From NCBI RefSeq assembly GCF_000938255.1, contig NZ_JYMR01000038.1:1-64000 (forward strand): a stretch of 64,000 nucleotides of DNA, in the 5' to 3' direction. The notes beneath the pieces were generated by a model, which saw only the letters and a list, made by a program, of their open reading frames with translations, searched no databases and was not told the DNA's origin. Below are positions 23,881 through 32,439 of this stretch, one piece after another. The position numbers and the translations under genes are program-made. The stretch comes from Bradyrhizobium sp. LTSP849. Lineage in GTDB: Bacteria > Pseudomonadota > Alphaproteobacteria > Rhizobiales > Xanthobacteraceae. Each line of letters begins with the position of its first letter. Position 1 is the first letter of the stretch.

Positions 23881-24402
23881 TCAGTGAAGGAGCTGGCCCC
23901 GGGCGGACTCAAGCTGTTCCGCTTGCGGGAGAGACCCGCGCGACGGCTTGAGCGCCGAGGCCTGCGCATCGAGGTAGCAGGGCTTGTACATCGACTGGAG
24001 CTGCCTGCCCTTCAGGAACAGCATGTGCGGGGTGAGACCGCCGCGCTGGTTGATCCAGCGTTTCACCTGCGAGGGATACATCGCGTAGAGCATCTGGGTC
24101 GCCTCGGCATTGGTCACGGCGCGGCCGTTGGTGCCGAAATCCCAGGCCGCATGGAAGCCGAGCGTCGCGTGCGAGGTGACGCAGATGCGGTCGTGAGGAA
24201 TGGCGCCGAGGACGATGGTGCAGGCCGAGGCGCAGAGACCGTCGATGATGACGGTGTCGCCGGACTGGCGCAGGTCCTGGTATTTGTCGACGTAGGTCCC
24301 GATCCGGCCACCGCGGTCATCCGCAATCCGGACCACGGCGTGAGAAGCCCCCATACAGGCGATCAGAACAACCGCCGTAAGCAACCCCGTCAGAAGCTTC
24401 AT
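23881..24402 (-). CDS. Exported ClpP/crotonase-fold-like protein
   Basis: A 173-residue protein with a signal peptide (residues 1-22, ending SHAVV). The mature part reads GDTVIIDGLCASACTIVLGA, resembling the serine-containing core of periplasmic proteins of the COG3904 type that share the ClpP fold. HATLGFHAAWD and LYAMYPSQVKRWINQRGGL follow, and a tail with little predicted structure. A serine in CASACT and a histidine in GFHAA could be catalytic. The protein is probably periplasmic. Substrate and role are unknown. Confidence 0.65.
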   Translation of the reverse strand: MKLLTGLLTAVVLIACMGASHAVVRIADDRGGRIGTYVDKYQDLRQSGDTVIIDGLCASACTIVLGAIPHDRICVTSHATLGFHAAWDFGTNGRAVTNAEATQMLYAMYPSQVKRWINQRGGLTPHMLFLKGRQLQSMYKPCYLDAQASALKPSRGSLPQAEQLESARGQLLH

Positions 24403-24691
24403 TATCCCCCGCCCCAGTCGAAATTCGAATCTGCGTCTCAGGTGGTGATGCGCCGCTAGCGTCTGTCGTAACCAAGGTTTTGTCTAGGCGCGCCGGCTCG
24501 CTCAAAACAAATTCAAATCCAGTGTTGCGTCCGCGCTGCACTTCACAGCCCTTGGCAGCCCTTGGTCCCAAGCCTCGGTCCCAAACTGGAACAAGTTAAC
24601 GATGTCTTACGCGACAAGCCCTTGATCTCAGTTGCAACCGCTGGCTTCAATCCGGACAACTACAGGGGGGAACTTATGGAGGGGGGAATAC

Positions 24692-26350
24692 ATGGCTGAG
24701 CAGGCGGACGTCATCGTTGTCGGCGCAGGACTATCGGGACTGGTGGCCGCGACCGAGCTCGCGGACGCCGGCAAGCGCGTCATCGTGGTCGACCAGGAGG
24801 GCGAGCAGTCGCTCGGCGGCCAGGCGTTCTGGTCGTTCGGCGGATTGTTTCTGGTCAATTCGCCGGAGCAGCGCCGGCTTGGCATCAAGGACTCCTTCGA
24901 GCTCGCGATGCAGGACTGGCTCGGCACTGCCGGCTTCGACCGCGACGATGACTTCTGGCCACGCAAATGGGCTGAGGCCTATGTGGCGTTCGCGGCCGGC
25001 GAGAAACGCGACTGGCTGCGCGCGATGGGCCATCGCATATTCCCCGTGGTCGGCTGGGCCGAGCGCGGCGGCTATGACGCGATGGGCCACGGCAATTCGG
25101 TGCCGCGCTTTCACGTCACCTGGGGCACCGGGCCCGGCATCGTCGAGCCGTTCGAGCGCCGCGCGCGCGAAGCCGCCAAGAGCGGCCGGCTGATCTTCAA
25201 ATTCCGCCACCGCGTCGATGCGCTCTCCATCACCAACGGCACCGTGGATGGCGTCAGCGGCGCCATTCTCGCGCCCGACGATGCCGAGCGCGGCAAGAGC
25301 TCGTCGCGCAATGTGCTTGGCGAGTTTGCGCTGAAGGCGCAGGCCGTGATCGTCGCCTCCGGCGGCATCGGCGGCAATCATGATCTGGTGCGGCAAAACT
25401 GGCCGAAGCGGCTCGGCGCGCCGCCAAAGTTCATGATCTCCGGCGTGCCCGAACATGTCGACGGGCGCATGATCGGCATCACGGAAAAGGCCGGCGCGCG
25501 GCTGATCAACCGCGACCGCATGTGGCATTATGTCGAGGGCATCCAGAACTGGTCGCCGATCTGGCCGCGCCACGGCATCCGCATTCTGCCCGGCCCGTCC
25601 TCGATGTGGTTCGACGCCACCGGCGCGCGGCTGCCGGCGCCGCTGTTTCCCGGCTCCGACACGCTCGGCCAGCTCCAATACATCATGTCGACCGGCTATG
25701 ATTATTCCTGGTTCATCCTGACCCAGAGCATCATCAAGAAAGAGTTTGCGTTGTCGGGCTCGGAGCAGAATCCCGATCTCACGGGCAAGAGCTGGCGCAT
25801 GACCTTGCGCCGCGCCATTAACAAGGGCGCGCCGGCGCCGGTCGAGGCGTTCAAGCGCCATGGTGTCGACTTCATCGTGCGCGACAAGATCGAGGACCTT
25901 GTTGCGGAGATGAACAAGCTCGCCGGCAACGACCTGCTGAGGCTTGATGAGGTGAGGATGCAGATCGAAGCGCGCGACCGCGAGATCGCCAATCCCTACG
26001 TCAAGGACGCGCAGGTGATGAACATCCACAATGCGCGGCGCTATATCGGCGACAGACTGATCCGCACCGCGTCCCCGCACCGCATCCTCGATCCCGCGCA
26101 GGGGCCGCTGATCGCAGTCAAGCTCAACATCCTCACCCGCAAGACGCTCGGCGGCTTCGAGACCGACCTCGACTCGCGCGTGTTCGGCGAGGAAGGCCGG
26201 ATCATCCCTGGGCTCTATGCGGTCGGCGAAGCCGCGGGCTTCGGCGGCGGCGGCGTGCACGGTTATCGCTCGCTCGAGGGCACCTTCCTCGGCGGCTGCC
26301 TGTTCTCCGGCCGCAATGCCGGCCGCGCGGCAGCGAAAGCGGTGGGATAA
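24692..26350 (+). CDS. FAD-binding dehydrogenase (COG3573-like)
   Basis: A 552-residue flavoprotein with an N-terminal dinucleotide-binding motif VIVVGAGLSGLVAATELA and a matching C-terminal FAD segment PGLYAVGEAAGFGGGGVHGY. The middle resembles the fumarate reductase/KstD superfamily. These enzymes oxidise or dehydrogenate ketones and steroids, but this subgroup has no assigned substrate. The ATG at 24692 follows a long GGAGGGGGG. The esterase gene starts three bases after its stop, so both may serve one catabolic route. The 288-base leader before it shows only two near-repeated AGCCCTTGG words. Confidence 0.88.
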   Translation: MAEQADVIVVGAGLSGLVAATELADAGKRVIVVDQEGEQSLGGQAFWSFGGLFLVNSPEQRRLGIKDSFELAMQDWLGTAGFDRDDDFWPRKWAEAYVAFAAGEKRDWLRAMGHRIFPVVGWAERGGYDAMGHGNSVPRFHVTWGTGPGIVEPFERRAREAAKSGRLIFKFRHRVDALSITNGTVDGVSGAILAPDDAERGKSSSRNVLGEFALKAQAVIVASGGIGGNHDLVRQNWPKRLGAPPKFMISGVPEHVDGRMIGITEKAGARLINRDRMWHYVEGIQNWSPIWPRHGIRILPGPSSMWFDATGARLPAPLFPGSDTLGQLQYIMSTGYDYSWFILTQSIIKKEFALSGSEQNPDLTGKSWRMTLRRAINKGAPAPVEAFKRHGVDFIVRDKIEDLVAEMNKLAGNDLLRLDEVRMQIEARDREIANPYVKDAQVMNIHNARRYIGDRLIRTASPHRILDPAQGPLIAVKLNILTRKTLGGFETDLDSRVFGEEGRIIPGLYAVGEAAGFGGGGVHGYRSLEGTFLGGCLFSGRNAGRAAAKAVG

Positions 26351-26353
26351 ATC

Positions 26354-27271
26354 ATGCGGTGGTGGATGCGCCTCGGAATAATCGTCGCGGGGCTATTCGC
26401 CGCAGCGCCGACATCCGCCGACACGATCGAGATCGACGGCGCAAAGCGCTCGTATGTCGTGCAACTGCCGCCGGCACGGCCCGCACCGCTCGTGATCGTG
26501 CTGCACGGCAAGACCCAGCGTGGCGCCGACATGATCACGCGGACCGCATGGCCGCTGATCGCCAAGCGCGACGGCTTCGCGGTCGTCTATCCCGATGGGC
26601 TGAACAATGCCTGGGCCGATGCGCGGCCCGAGGAGCGACGCGCCAGCCGCGGCCCGCCGGAGGGCACCGATGACGTCGCCTTCATCGCCAAGCTGGTCGA
26701 GAAGCTGGTGGCCGACGGGACTGCGGACGCAAAGCGCGTCTATGTCACCGGCATCTCCAATGGCGGCGCCATGACCATGACGCTCGTCTGTGCGCGCGCC
26801 GACCTGTTTGCAGCCGGGGCGAGCGCGGTCATGAACCTCACCGACGAATCGGCTGCGGCCTGCCATCCGTCGCGGCCGCTGCCGATGCTGATGATGAACG
26901 GCACGGTCGATCCGCTGATCCCCTACGACGGTGGCCGCGGCGCGAGCTATTTTGCCGCCGATGGATTCTGGTCGACCACAAAGACACTGGCGTTCTGGCG
27001 CAACATCAATGGTTGCGACGCAAACGATGCGGCGGTGACCGATCTCCCCGACAAGAACCCCGCGGACCAGTCCACGGTCACGCGAATTTCCTCGCATTGC
27101 CCGACCGGGCATGACGTCGTGCTCTATCGCGTCAACAATGGCGGACACCGCATGCCGGGGCTGTTTCCCGACGCGCATTTCCCGAAACTCGCCGCCAGCC
27201 TGCTCGGCCCCCAGAACGGCGACATCGACGGCGCCGAGACGATCTGGGCGTTCTTCAACCAGTTTCCGTGA
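26354..27271 (+). CDS. PHB-depolymerase-like esterase (LpqC type)
   Basis: A 305-residue secreted alpha/beta hydrolase of the COG3509 group. A signal peptide covers residues 1-22. It then shows LVIVLHGKTQRGADM (oxyanion region), TGISNGGAM with the serine nucleophile near residue 133, NGTVDPLIPYDGG for the acid, and NNGGHRMPG for the histidine. Family members cleave poly-hydroxybutyrate oligomers, feruloyl esters or acetyl-xylan. It is co-transcribed with the FAD dehydrogenase. Confidence 0.88.
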   Translation: MRWWMRLGIIVAGLFAAAPTSADTIEIDGAKRSYVVQLPPARPAPLVIVLHGKTQRGADMITRTAWPLIAKRDGFAVVYPDGLNNAWADARPEERRASRGPPEGTDDVAFIAKLVEKLVADGTADAKRVYVTGISNGGAMTMTLVCARADLFAAGASAVMNLTDESAAACHPSRPLPMLMMNGTVDPLIPYDGGRGASYFAADGFWSTTKTLAFWRNINGCDANDAAVTDLPDKNPADQSTVTRISSHCPTGHDVVLYRVNNGGHRMPGLFPDAHFPKLAASLLGPQNGDIDGAETIWAFFNQFP

Positions 27272-27278
27272 AGCGCCA

Positions 27279-27332
27279 CGCCTGCATAGCCGGCGACGCA
27301 TGCGTGCCGGGCAACGCATGCGTGCCGGGGGT
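27279..27332. repeat. Three tandem 18-base units
   Basis: CGCCTGCATAGCCGGCGA, CGCATGCGTGCCGGGCAA and CGCATGCGTGCCGGGGGT lie head to tail. The last two share 15 leading bases. The block sits between the esterase stop and the RidA gene. Confidence 0.85.
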
Positions 27333-27385
27333 GGCACAGCAGAAGCCGCTGCGCTAGACAGGGCCGCCATTTACAGGAGATCCCA

Positions 27386-27736
27386 ATGAGCATTCAGCGT
27401 TTTGAAACCGGCCCGCGCATGAGCCAGGTCGTCGTGCACGGCAACACCGTCTATCTCGCAGGTGTCGTCGCCAACAACGCCGCCGGCGAAAGCGTGACCA
27501 AGCAGACCCAGGACATTCTGGCGACGATCGACGGCCATCTCGCCAAGGCCGGCACCGACAAGTCGAAGCTGCTGTCGGCCACGATCTACATCACCGACAT
27601 GAAGACGTTCCAGGAAATGAACGCGGTGTGGGACGGCTGGGTGTCGGCCGGCAACACCCCGGCCCGCGCCACCGTCGAAGCCAAGCTCGCGGCGGCGCAA
27701 TACACTGTCGAGATCATGGTGACGGCGGCGAAGTAA
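27386..27736 (+). CDS. RidA-family enamine/imine deaminase
   Basis: A 116-residue protein of the YjgF/RidA family. Homotrimers of this family hydrolyse reactive enamines released by PLP enzymes. The substrate-binding arginine appears in NTPARATVEA near residue 93, with VYLAGVVANN upstream. The usual closing consensus is varied to YTVEIMVTAAK, which places it in a non-archetypal Rid group. Its ATG lies after AGGAG. Confidence 0.9.
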   Translation: MSIQRFETGPRMSQVVVHGNTVYLAGVVANNAAGESVTKQTQDILATIDGHLAKAGTDKSKLLSATIYITDMKTFQEMNAVWDGWVSAGNTPARATVEAKLAAAQYTVEIMVTAAK

Positions 27737-27750
27737 TCTTCGCGAAAATA

Positions 27751-27797
27751 TTCACGCGCGCTGATGACCTCAGAGGTAATCGATCGGCGCGCGTGAA
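27751..27797. terminator. Perfect 11-base inverted repeat (candidate terminator)
   Basis: TTCACGCGCGC and GCGCGCGTGAA are separated by 25 bases, within which ACCTCAGAGGT forms a second small palindrome. It starts 14 bases after the RidA stop. No T-run follows, so it may be a factor-dependent terminator or an operator of the next gene. Confidence 0.45.
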
Positions 27798-27849
27798 CCT
27801 TCGATAGTCACGGTCAGCCGAACCAACGGCACCATCGAAGGAGAGCATC

Positions 27850-28215
27850 ATGACCGACCCCATCACCATCGCCCGCCGCTATATCGATCTCTGGAACGAG
27901 CGCGCGGCAAATCGCCGCCGCGAATTGCTCACCGAGAACTGGACCGCGGATGCGAGCTACGTCGATCCCCTGATGAACGGCGACGGCCATGACGGCGTCG
28001 ATGCGCTGATCGCCGGCGTGCAGCAGCGTTTTCCCGAGTTCAAATTCAAGCTGATCGGCGAGCCCAATGGCTACGGCGACAATGTGCGTTTTTCCTGGGG
28101 CCTCGGCCCTGAGGGTGTCGACAGCCCGATCAAGGGCACCGATTTCGCCGTGCTGAAGGATGGGCGGATCAAAAGCATCACGGGGTTTCTGGATCAGGTT
28201 CCCGCGGGGGTGTGA
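27850..28215 (+). CDS. NTF2-like / SnoaL-like protein
   Basis: A 121-residue protein with the cone-shaped NTF2 fold signature. A helical start (ARRYIDLWNE) leads to WTADASYVDPLM, GVDALIAGVQQRFPEFKF and a terminal strand pair FAVLKDGRIKSITGFLDQVP. Members are isomerases, hydrolases or binding proteins; no catalytic pair is diagnostic here. It stands alone between an inverted repeat and a family IV repeat. Function is unknown. Confidence 0.82.
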   Translation: MTDPITIARRYIDLWNERAANRRRELLTENWTADASYVDPLMNGDGHDGVDALIAGVQQRFPEFKFKLIGEPNGYGDNVRFSWGLGPEGVDSPIKGTDFAVLKDGRIKSITGFLDQVPAGV

Positions 28216-28243
28216 GAACCGAGCAAGCGGCCTCAAACTCCGT

Positions 28244-28371
28244 CGTCGTCCCGGCGAAGGCCGGGACCCATACCGCGTGATTTCTCGATTGCGAGCGGTG
28301 GGAGTACCGAACGACTGGTCTTCGTCAAATTACTCCCTGTGGTTATGGGTCCCGGCCTTCGCCGGGACGAC
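28244..28371. repeat. Palindromic repeat, family IV
   Basis: CGTCGTCCCGGCGAAGGCCG at the left and CGGCCTTCGCCGGGACGACA at the right are inverted arms, with inner GGGACCCATA and TATGGGTCCC. Its relatives lie at 55092-55250 and 58413-58535. It separates convergent genes. Confidence 0.88.
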
Positions 28372-28396
28372 ACCTTTGATTAGGCGCTTGCTCGGC

Positions 28397-29245
28397 TTAT
28401 TCAGCCACCAACCGATACGCGACCTTCGCATTCACGCCAAACGCTTTGTCGCGCACGTTCGCTCCGAGCTTTGTCAGGCACGCCTCCAGCGCACTCTTGA
28501 TCTCGCCGTAACTGCCCGCGAGCAAACAAACCGGCCAATCCGAGCCGAAGATCAGGCGATCCTCGCCAAAGCACTTCGCCACATGCGCGACGAATGGAAA
28601 CAGCCGTTCCGCATCCCAATCATTCCATTTGGCTTCGGTCGCCAGCCCCGAGATCTTGCACCAGACATTGCCGCGGGCCGCGAGTGCGGCGATGCGATCG
28701 GCCCATTCCGTACTCCAGCCATCGGCGATCGGCGGTTTTGCGGCATGGTCGAGGACGAAGCGTGCTTGGGGAAAGGCTTTTGCGGTCGCGATCGCGGCCG
28801 GCAGCTCGCGGGTGCGGACGAGGAAGTCGTAGGCGAGATCGCGGGTGAACACTGCCTCGAAGCCGCGCTGGACATCCGTGCGCAACAGCCAGTCGGGATC
28901 GGGCTCGTCGTGAACCTGGTGGCGAATGCCGACGAGCTTTTCGCCGCCCGGCAGGGCTCGCAGGCGGTCGAGCGTGTCGCCAAGCGAGCCGCTGGTCAGA
29001 TCGACCCAACCGACCACACCAATCACGAAGGGCGTTGCATGCGCGATCCGCAAAAACTCCTCGGTCTCCTCCAGTGCGGAGCGGCATTGCACCACGATGC
29101 TTGCGTCGATGCCGTTCGCTTTCAACAGTGGAGCGAGATCGGCGGAGCCGAAGGCGCGGCGGATCGGCGTGAGTTCAGGCGCATCCATCCAGGGATAGTC
29201 GGCGCGCGCGGGATCCCAGAAATGCTGGTGGCCGTCGATGATCAT
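28397..29245 (-). CDS. Sugar lactone amidohydrolase (COG3618)
   Basis: A 282-residue TIM-barrel amidohydrolase. The N-terminal metal motif is DGHQHFWDP (HxH), followed by VVGWVDLTSG, FVLDHAAKPP and the C-terminal aspartate in IFGSDWPVC. The group includes L-fucono- and L-rhamnono-lactonases and 2-pyrone-4,6-dicarboxylate lactonase. It starts three bases after an aldo/keto reductase of the aldose 1-dehydrogenase type and is the last gene of the xylose-type cluster. The natural reading is hydrolysis of the sugar lactone made by that dehydrogenase. Exact sugar unknown. Confidence 0.85.
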   Translation of the reverse strand: MIIDGHQHFWDPARADYPWMDAPELTPIRRAFGSADLAPLLKANGIDASIVVQCRSALEETEEFLRIAHATPFVIGVVGWVDLTSGSLGDTLDRLRALPGGEKLVGIRHQVHDEPDPDWLLRTDVQRGFEAVFTRDLAYDFLVRTRELPAAIATAKAFPQARFVLDHAAKPPIADGWSTEWADRIAALAARGNVWCKISGLATEAKWNDWDAERLFPFVAHVAKCFGEDRLIFGSDWPVCLLAGSYGEIKSALEACLTKLGANVRDKAFGVNAKVAYRLVAE

Positions 29246-29248
29246 GGC

Positions 29249-30226
29249 TCACGCTCCGCCGGGCAGCGGCGCCCGCGCGTCGACGAGTTTTCGCGCACGC
29301 AGCTCCTGCCAGAACGCCGGCGGCACCACCTTCTCCGACATCGCGATGTTGTCGGCGACCTCGGCGGCGTTGCGCGCGCCCATCACAGCGACGGTCACGG
29401 CCGGATGGGCCATGCAGAACTGGAGCGCGGCCGCCTTCAGCTCGGTGCCGTGCTTGCGGCAGAGCTCGTCGAGCGCGAGCGCGCGCGCAACGAGCACCGC
29501 ATCGGCGTCCTGATAGTTGAACTTTGCGCCCGTATGCGGATTGGCAAGGATACCGCTGTTGTAGATGCCGCCGAGCAGGATGCCGATGTTCTTCTCGCGG
29601 CAGACCGGAAACAGTGCGTCCAGCGCGCCCTGGTCGAGCAGCGTGTAGCGGCCGGCGAGCAGGAAGCAATCGACCGGCACGGCCTCCGCGAAGCGCACAA
29701 GCATTTCCGACTGGTTCATGCCTGCGCCGATCGCCTTGACCGTGCCGTCGGCACGCAGGCGCTGGAGCGCGCGGAAGGCGCCGGCAACGGCGTCGTCATA
29801 GTGATCGTCGGGATCGTGCACGAGCAGGACATCGACACGATCGAGCCCGAGGCGGACCAGGCTCTCCTCGACCGAGCGCATCACGCCGTCATAGCTGAAG
29901 TCGAACACCGGCCGCTCGCGCGACGTGCCCTTGTAGTGGTCGTCCTCGGCGGCAGCGCCGTCAGGCGCTCGCAGCAGGCGACCGACCTTGGTCGAGATGG
30001 CGTAGGATTCGCGCGGCTGTCGCCGCAAGAAAGCGCCCAGCCGCCGTTCCGCCAGGCCAAAGCCATAGAGCGGCGCGGTGTCGTAGAAGCGGATGCCGGC
30101 CGACCAGCCCTGCGCGATGGTCGACTCCGCATCGGCATCGCTGACCGGTGCGAACAGACCGCCGAGCGGCGCGGAACCGAGACCGATTGAGGTGACGTCG
30201 AGTGAGCCGAGCCGCGATCGTTTCAT
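29249..30226 (-). CDS. Aldo/keto reductase (aldose 1-dehydrogenase-like)
   Basis: A 325-residue NAD(P)-dependent TIM-barrel oxidoreductase. The catalytic tetrad is partly readable: FYDTAPLYGFG (Asp, Tyr), a lysine in STKVGRLL and a histidine in LLVHDPDDH. It belongs to the group of L-fucose dehydrogenase and D-threo-aldose 1-dehydrogenase, which oxidise C1 of a sugar to its lactone. The ATG at 30226 has GGAAGGA six bases upstream. It is followed by the lactonase and preceded by a sugar-binding protein, so it is part of the sugar cluster. Confidence 0.85.
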   Translation of the reverse strand: MKRSRLGSLDVTSIGLGSAPLGGLFAPVSDADAESTIAQGWSAGIRFYDTAPLYGFGLAERRLGAFLRRQPRESYAISTKVGRLLRAPDGAAAEDDHYKGTSRERPVFDFSYDGVMRSVEESLVRLGLDRVDVLLVHDPDDHYDDAVAGAFRALQRLRADGTVKAIGAGMNQSEMLVRFAEAVPVDCFLLAGRYTLLDQGALDALFPVCREKNIGILLGGIYNSGILANPHTGAKFNYQDADAVLVARALALDELCRKHGTELKAAALQFCMAHPAVTVAVMGARNAAEVADNIAMSEKVVPPAFWQELRARKLVDARAPLPGGA

Positions 30227-30250
30227 TCCCATTCCTTCCAGAAGCCAGTG

Positions 30251-30288
30251 TCTCTCCCGCCTGCGAACGCCGCAAGCGGGAGAGAGCA
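30251..30288. repeat. Family I hairpin
   Basis: TCTCTCCCGCCTGCGAACGC and CGCAAGCGGGAGAGA form a single hairpin in the gap between the sugar-binding protein gene and the reductase gene. In the transcript it could separate expression of the two parts of the cluster. Confidence 0.7.
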
Positions 30289-30328
30289 TAGGAGTGTGGG
30301 GCTGGCGACACTCCTATTTCAACATCTG

Positions 30329-31261
30329 CTATTTCAACATCTGCGCGACGTTGTCCTTGGTCACGAGATCGAGGCCGGTGTAGACGATCTCCGGCACCTT
30401 CTCGCCCTTCTTGATGGCGAGCAGCGTGTCCATCGCCTTCTCGCCCATCTCGAACGGACGCTGGCCGACCAGCGCATTGGCATAGCCGTCGCGCAGCAGC
30501 TCGAGCTGCATCTTCAGCGTATCGGCGACGACGAGGGTGAACTTACCGCTGTCGATGTCCTTCTTGGACCTGGAGGCAAAGGCCTTGAAGCCCTCGGGCG
30601 CGAACATCGGCCAGCCGCCGACAGGGACGATTGCGGCGAGGTCGGGCGTCGCGGTGCGCACGTCGGTCATCTGCTGAACCGCGAGCGCGGGATCGTCATT
30701 GCAGAAGGTCGGAGAGCCCGCGACCTCGGTCCATTTCGATCCCTTCAGCGCCTCGCGGACGCCATCGACGCGCTCGGCGAGGTTCTTTGCGCCCGGGCCG
30801 CCCGAGACCATGGCGTATTTGCCGCCGTCGGGCCGGAGCTTGAGCAATTGCTTGCCGAGCGCGACGCCGAACTCCTTGTTGTTGGTGCCGATGTAGGCGA
30901 TGCGTTTGGAGCCCGGCGCGTCAGCGTCAAACGTGATGACGGGGATGCCGGCCGCAGTTGCCGCCTCGATCGTCTTGGTCATGGCTGCGACGTCGGCGAC
31001 CGAGATCGCAAGCCCGTCGACCTTCTGGGTGACGAAGTCCTGGATGATCTGCGCCTGTGTGGCCGGCTCATGCTCGACCGGCCCCTTGTAGATGCACTCG
31101 ATATTGCCAAGCTCCTTGGCGCGCTTCTGGCAGCCATCGCGCGCAAAGTCGAAGAACGGGTTGTTCATCGCCTTGGGCACGATCACGAAGCGGTAGTTCG
31201 CGGCCAACGCCGGCGTCGCCATCATCGCGACGGCGATGCCGGCAAGAAGAATTTTCCTCAT
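30329..31261 (-). CDS. Sugar ABC transporter substrate-binding protein
   Basis: A 310-residue periplasmic binding protein of the ribose/xylose type (peripla_BP_4). The signal peptide ends ATPALAANY. The mature part begins RFVIVPKAMNNPFFDFARDG and has DGLAISVADVAAM and TFDADAPGSKRIAYIGTNN around the sugar pocket. The ATG at 31261 follows GGAGG by five bases. It pairs with the permease and ATPase upstream in the same operon. The likely ligand is xylose or another aldopentose, from the adjacent xylA-xylB. Confidence 0.9.
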   Translation of the reverse strand: MRKILLAGIAVAMMATPALAANYRFVIVPKAMNNPFFDFARDGCQKRAKELGNIECIYKGPVEHEPATQAQIIQDFVTQKVDGLAISVADVAAMTKTIEAATAAGIPVITFDADAPGSKRIAYIGTNNKEFGVALGKQLLKLRPDGGKYAMVSGGPGAKNLAERVDGVREALKGSKWTEVAGSPTFCNDDPALAVQQMTDVRTATPDLAAIVPVGGWPMFAPEGFKAFASRSKKDIDSGKFTLVVADTLKMQLELLRDGYANALVGQRPFEMGEKAMDTLLAIKKGEKVPEIVYTGLDLVTKDNVAQMLK

Positions 31262-31284
31262 TGTGTCCTCCACCCTTTTTCTGA

Positions 31285-31323
31285 CGCCTATCCTCTCAGG
31301 ATCGTCCGGGAAGCGGATAGGCG
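31285..31323. promoter_or_regulatory. Intercistronic stem-loop in the sugar operon
   Basis: CGCCTATCC and GGATAGGCG form a perfect 9-base stem with a 21-base loop in the gap between permease and binding-protein genes. Such hairpins often stabilise the transcript of an abundant binding protein. No T-run follows on the coding strand. Confidence 0.45.
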
Positions 31324-31356
31324 ACATTTTCGTTGCCATCCCGAAACGACGTCACG

Positions 31357-32439
31357 TCAAATCATCCGCGAGCGAATACGGTCGACCAGCACCGCCAGGA
31401 TGATGATCACGCCCACCAGCGTCTGCTGCCAGTAGGAGCTGACCTGCGCGAGCACCAGGCCGTTGCGGATGACCTCGAGCAACACACAGCCGACGATGGC
31501 GCCGAGCGGACCGCCGATGCCGCCGGCCAGATTGGCGCCGCCGATCACGGCGGCCGCGATCACGTTGAGCTCGTAGGATGTCGCCATGTTGGCCGGCGCC
31601 GATCCCAGCCAGCCGGAGATGATGATGCCCTGGAGCCCTGCGGCCAGCGCGCAGATCACATAGACCTCGATCTTCACCCGCACGACCGGGATGCCAGTCA
31701 GCTCGGCCGCTTTCTCGTTACCGCCGAGCGCGAAGACATGACGGCCGAAGGCGCTGTGGTGCAGGACCACGGCCATGACGAGCGCGAGGATCACGAGATA
31801 GATGAAGGGCGAGGGCACGCCGAGTACGTCACCCGAGGTGAGTGCATAGAAATAATCGGCATCCGGGCCGCCCGGAAAACTGCCGCGGCCGTTGGAGACG
31901 ACATAGCCGAGACCGCGCACGATCGAGAGCATGCCGAGCGTGGTGACGAACGGCGACAGTCCCAGCACGGCGATGCAGAAGCCGTTGACGAGGCCGGCGA
32001 TCAGCGCGACGCCGAGGCCCGCCACGACCGAGACTAGCAGGATCAGCCCCGGCACATTGGCCAGCACGGTCTTGCCGTCGGCCGCCATATGCACGAACAG
32101 CGATGCGCCGAGCCCGCCGGGCGTCGACAGCTCGGTCATGACCATCGAGGTGATCATGGCCGAGAAGCACATCATCGAGCCGACCGAGAGGTCGATGCCG
32201 CCGGTGATGATGACGAAGGTGACGCCAAGGGTGGCGATGGCGATGAAGGAAAAGTTCTTCGCCACGTTCTGCATATTGCCTTCGGTGAAGAAATACGGAC
32301 TGGCGAAATGCATGATCACCAGCAGCACCGCCAGCGCCACAAGCACATAGCCGGTCTGGGAAGCGAAGATGCCGCGCTGCCACCATTTGATCTTGCCGAC
32401 GTTCGAGAAGCTGACCGGGGATTCCAAGGGCATGGCCAT
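31357..32439 (-). CDS. Sugar ABC transporter permease (RbsC/XylH type)
   Basis: A 360-residue inner-membrane permease of the BPD_transp_2 family with about ten membrane helices. The family signature VIITGGIDLSVGSMM lies near residue 80, and the ATPase-contact region ALGGNEKAAELTGIPV near 240. Its start overlaps the ATPase stop by one base (TAATG). It forms the channel of the importer with the binding protein and ATPase encoded on either side. Confidence 0.92.
   Translation of the reverse strand: MAMPLESPVSFSNVGKIKWWQRGIFASQTGYVLVALAVLLVIMHFASPYFFTEGNMQNVAKNFSFIAIATLGVTFVIITGGIDLSVGSMMCFSAMITSMVMTELSTPGGLGASLFVHMAADGKTVLANVPGLILLVSVVAGLGVALIAGLVNGFCIAVLGLSPFVTTLGMLSIVRGLGYVVSNGRGSFPGGPDADYFYALTSGDVLGVPSPFIYLVILALVMAVVLHHSAFGRHVFALGGNEKAAELTGIPVVRVKIEVYVICALAAGLQGIIISGWLGSAPANMATSYELNVIAAAVIGGANLAGGIGGPLGAIVGCVLLEVIRNGLVLAQVSSYWQQTLVGVIIILAVLVDRIRSRMI

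Noticed and set aside
24731..26260. 509-residue minus-strand frame over the FAD dehydrogenase
   Set aside because: Shadow of the dehydrogenase; no ribosome site and biased composition.
28160..30190. 676-residue plus-strand frame across the lactonase and reductase
   Set aside because: It spans two well-supported minus-strand genes and begins in a palindromic repeat.
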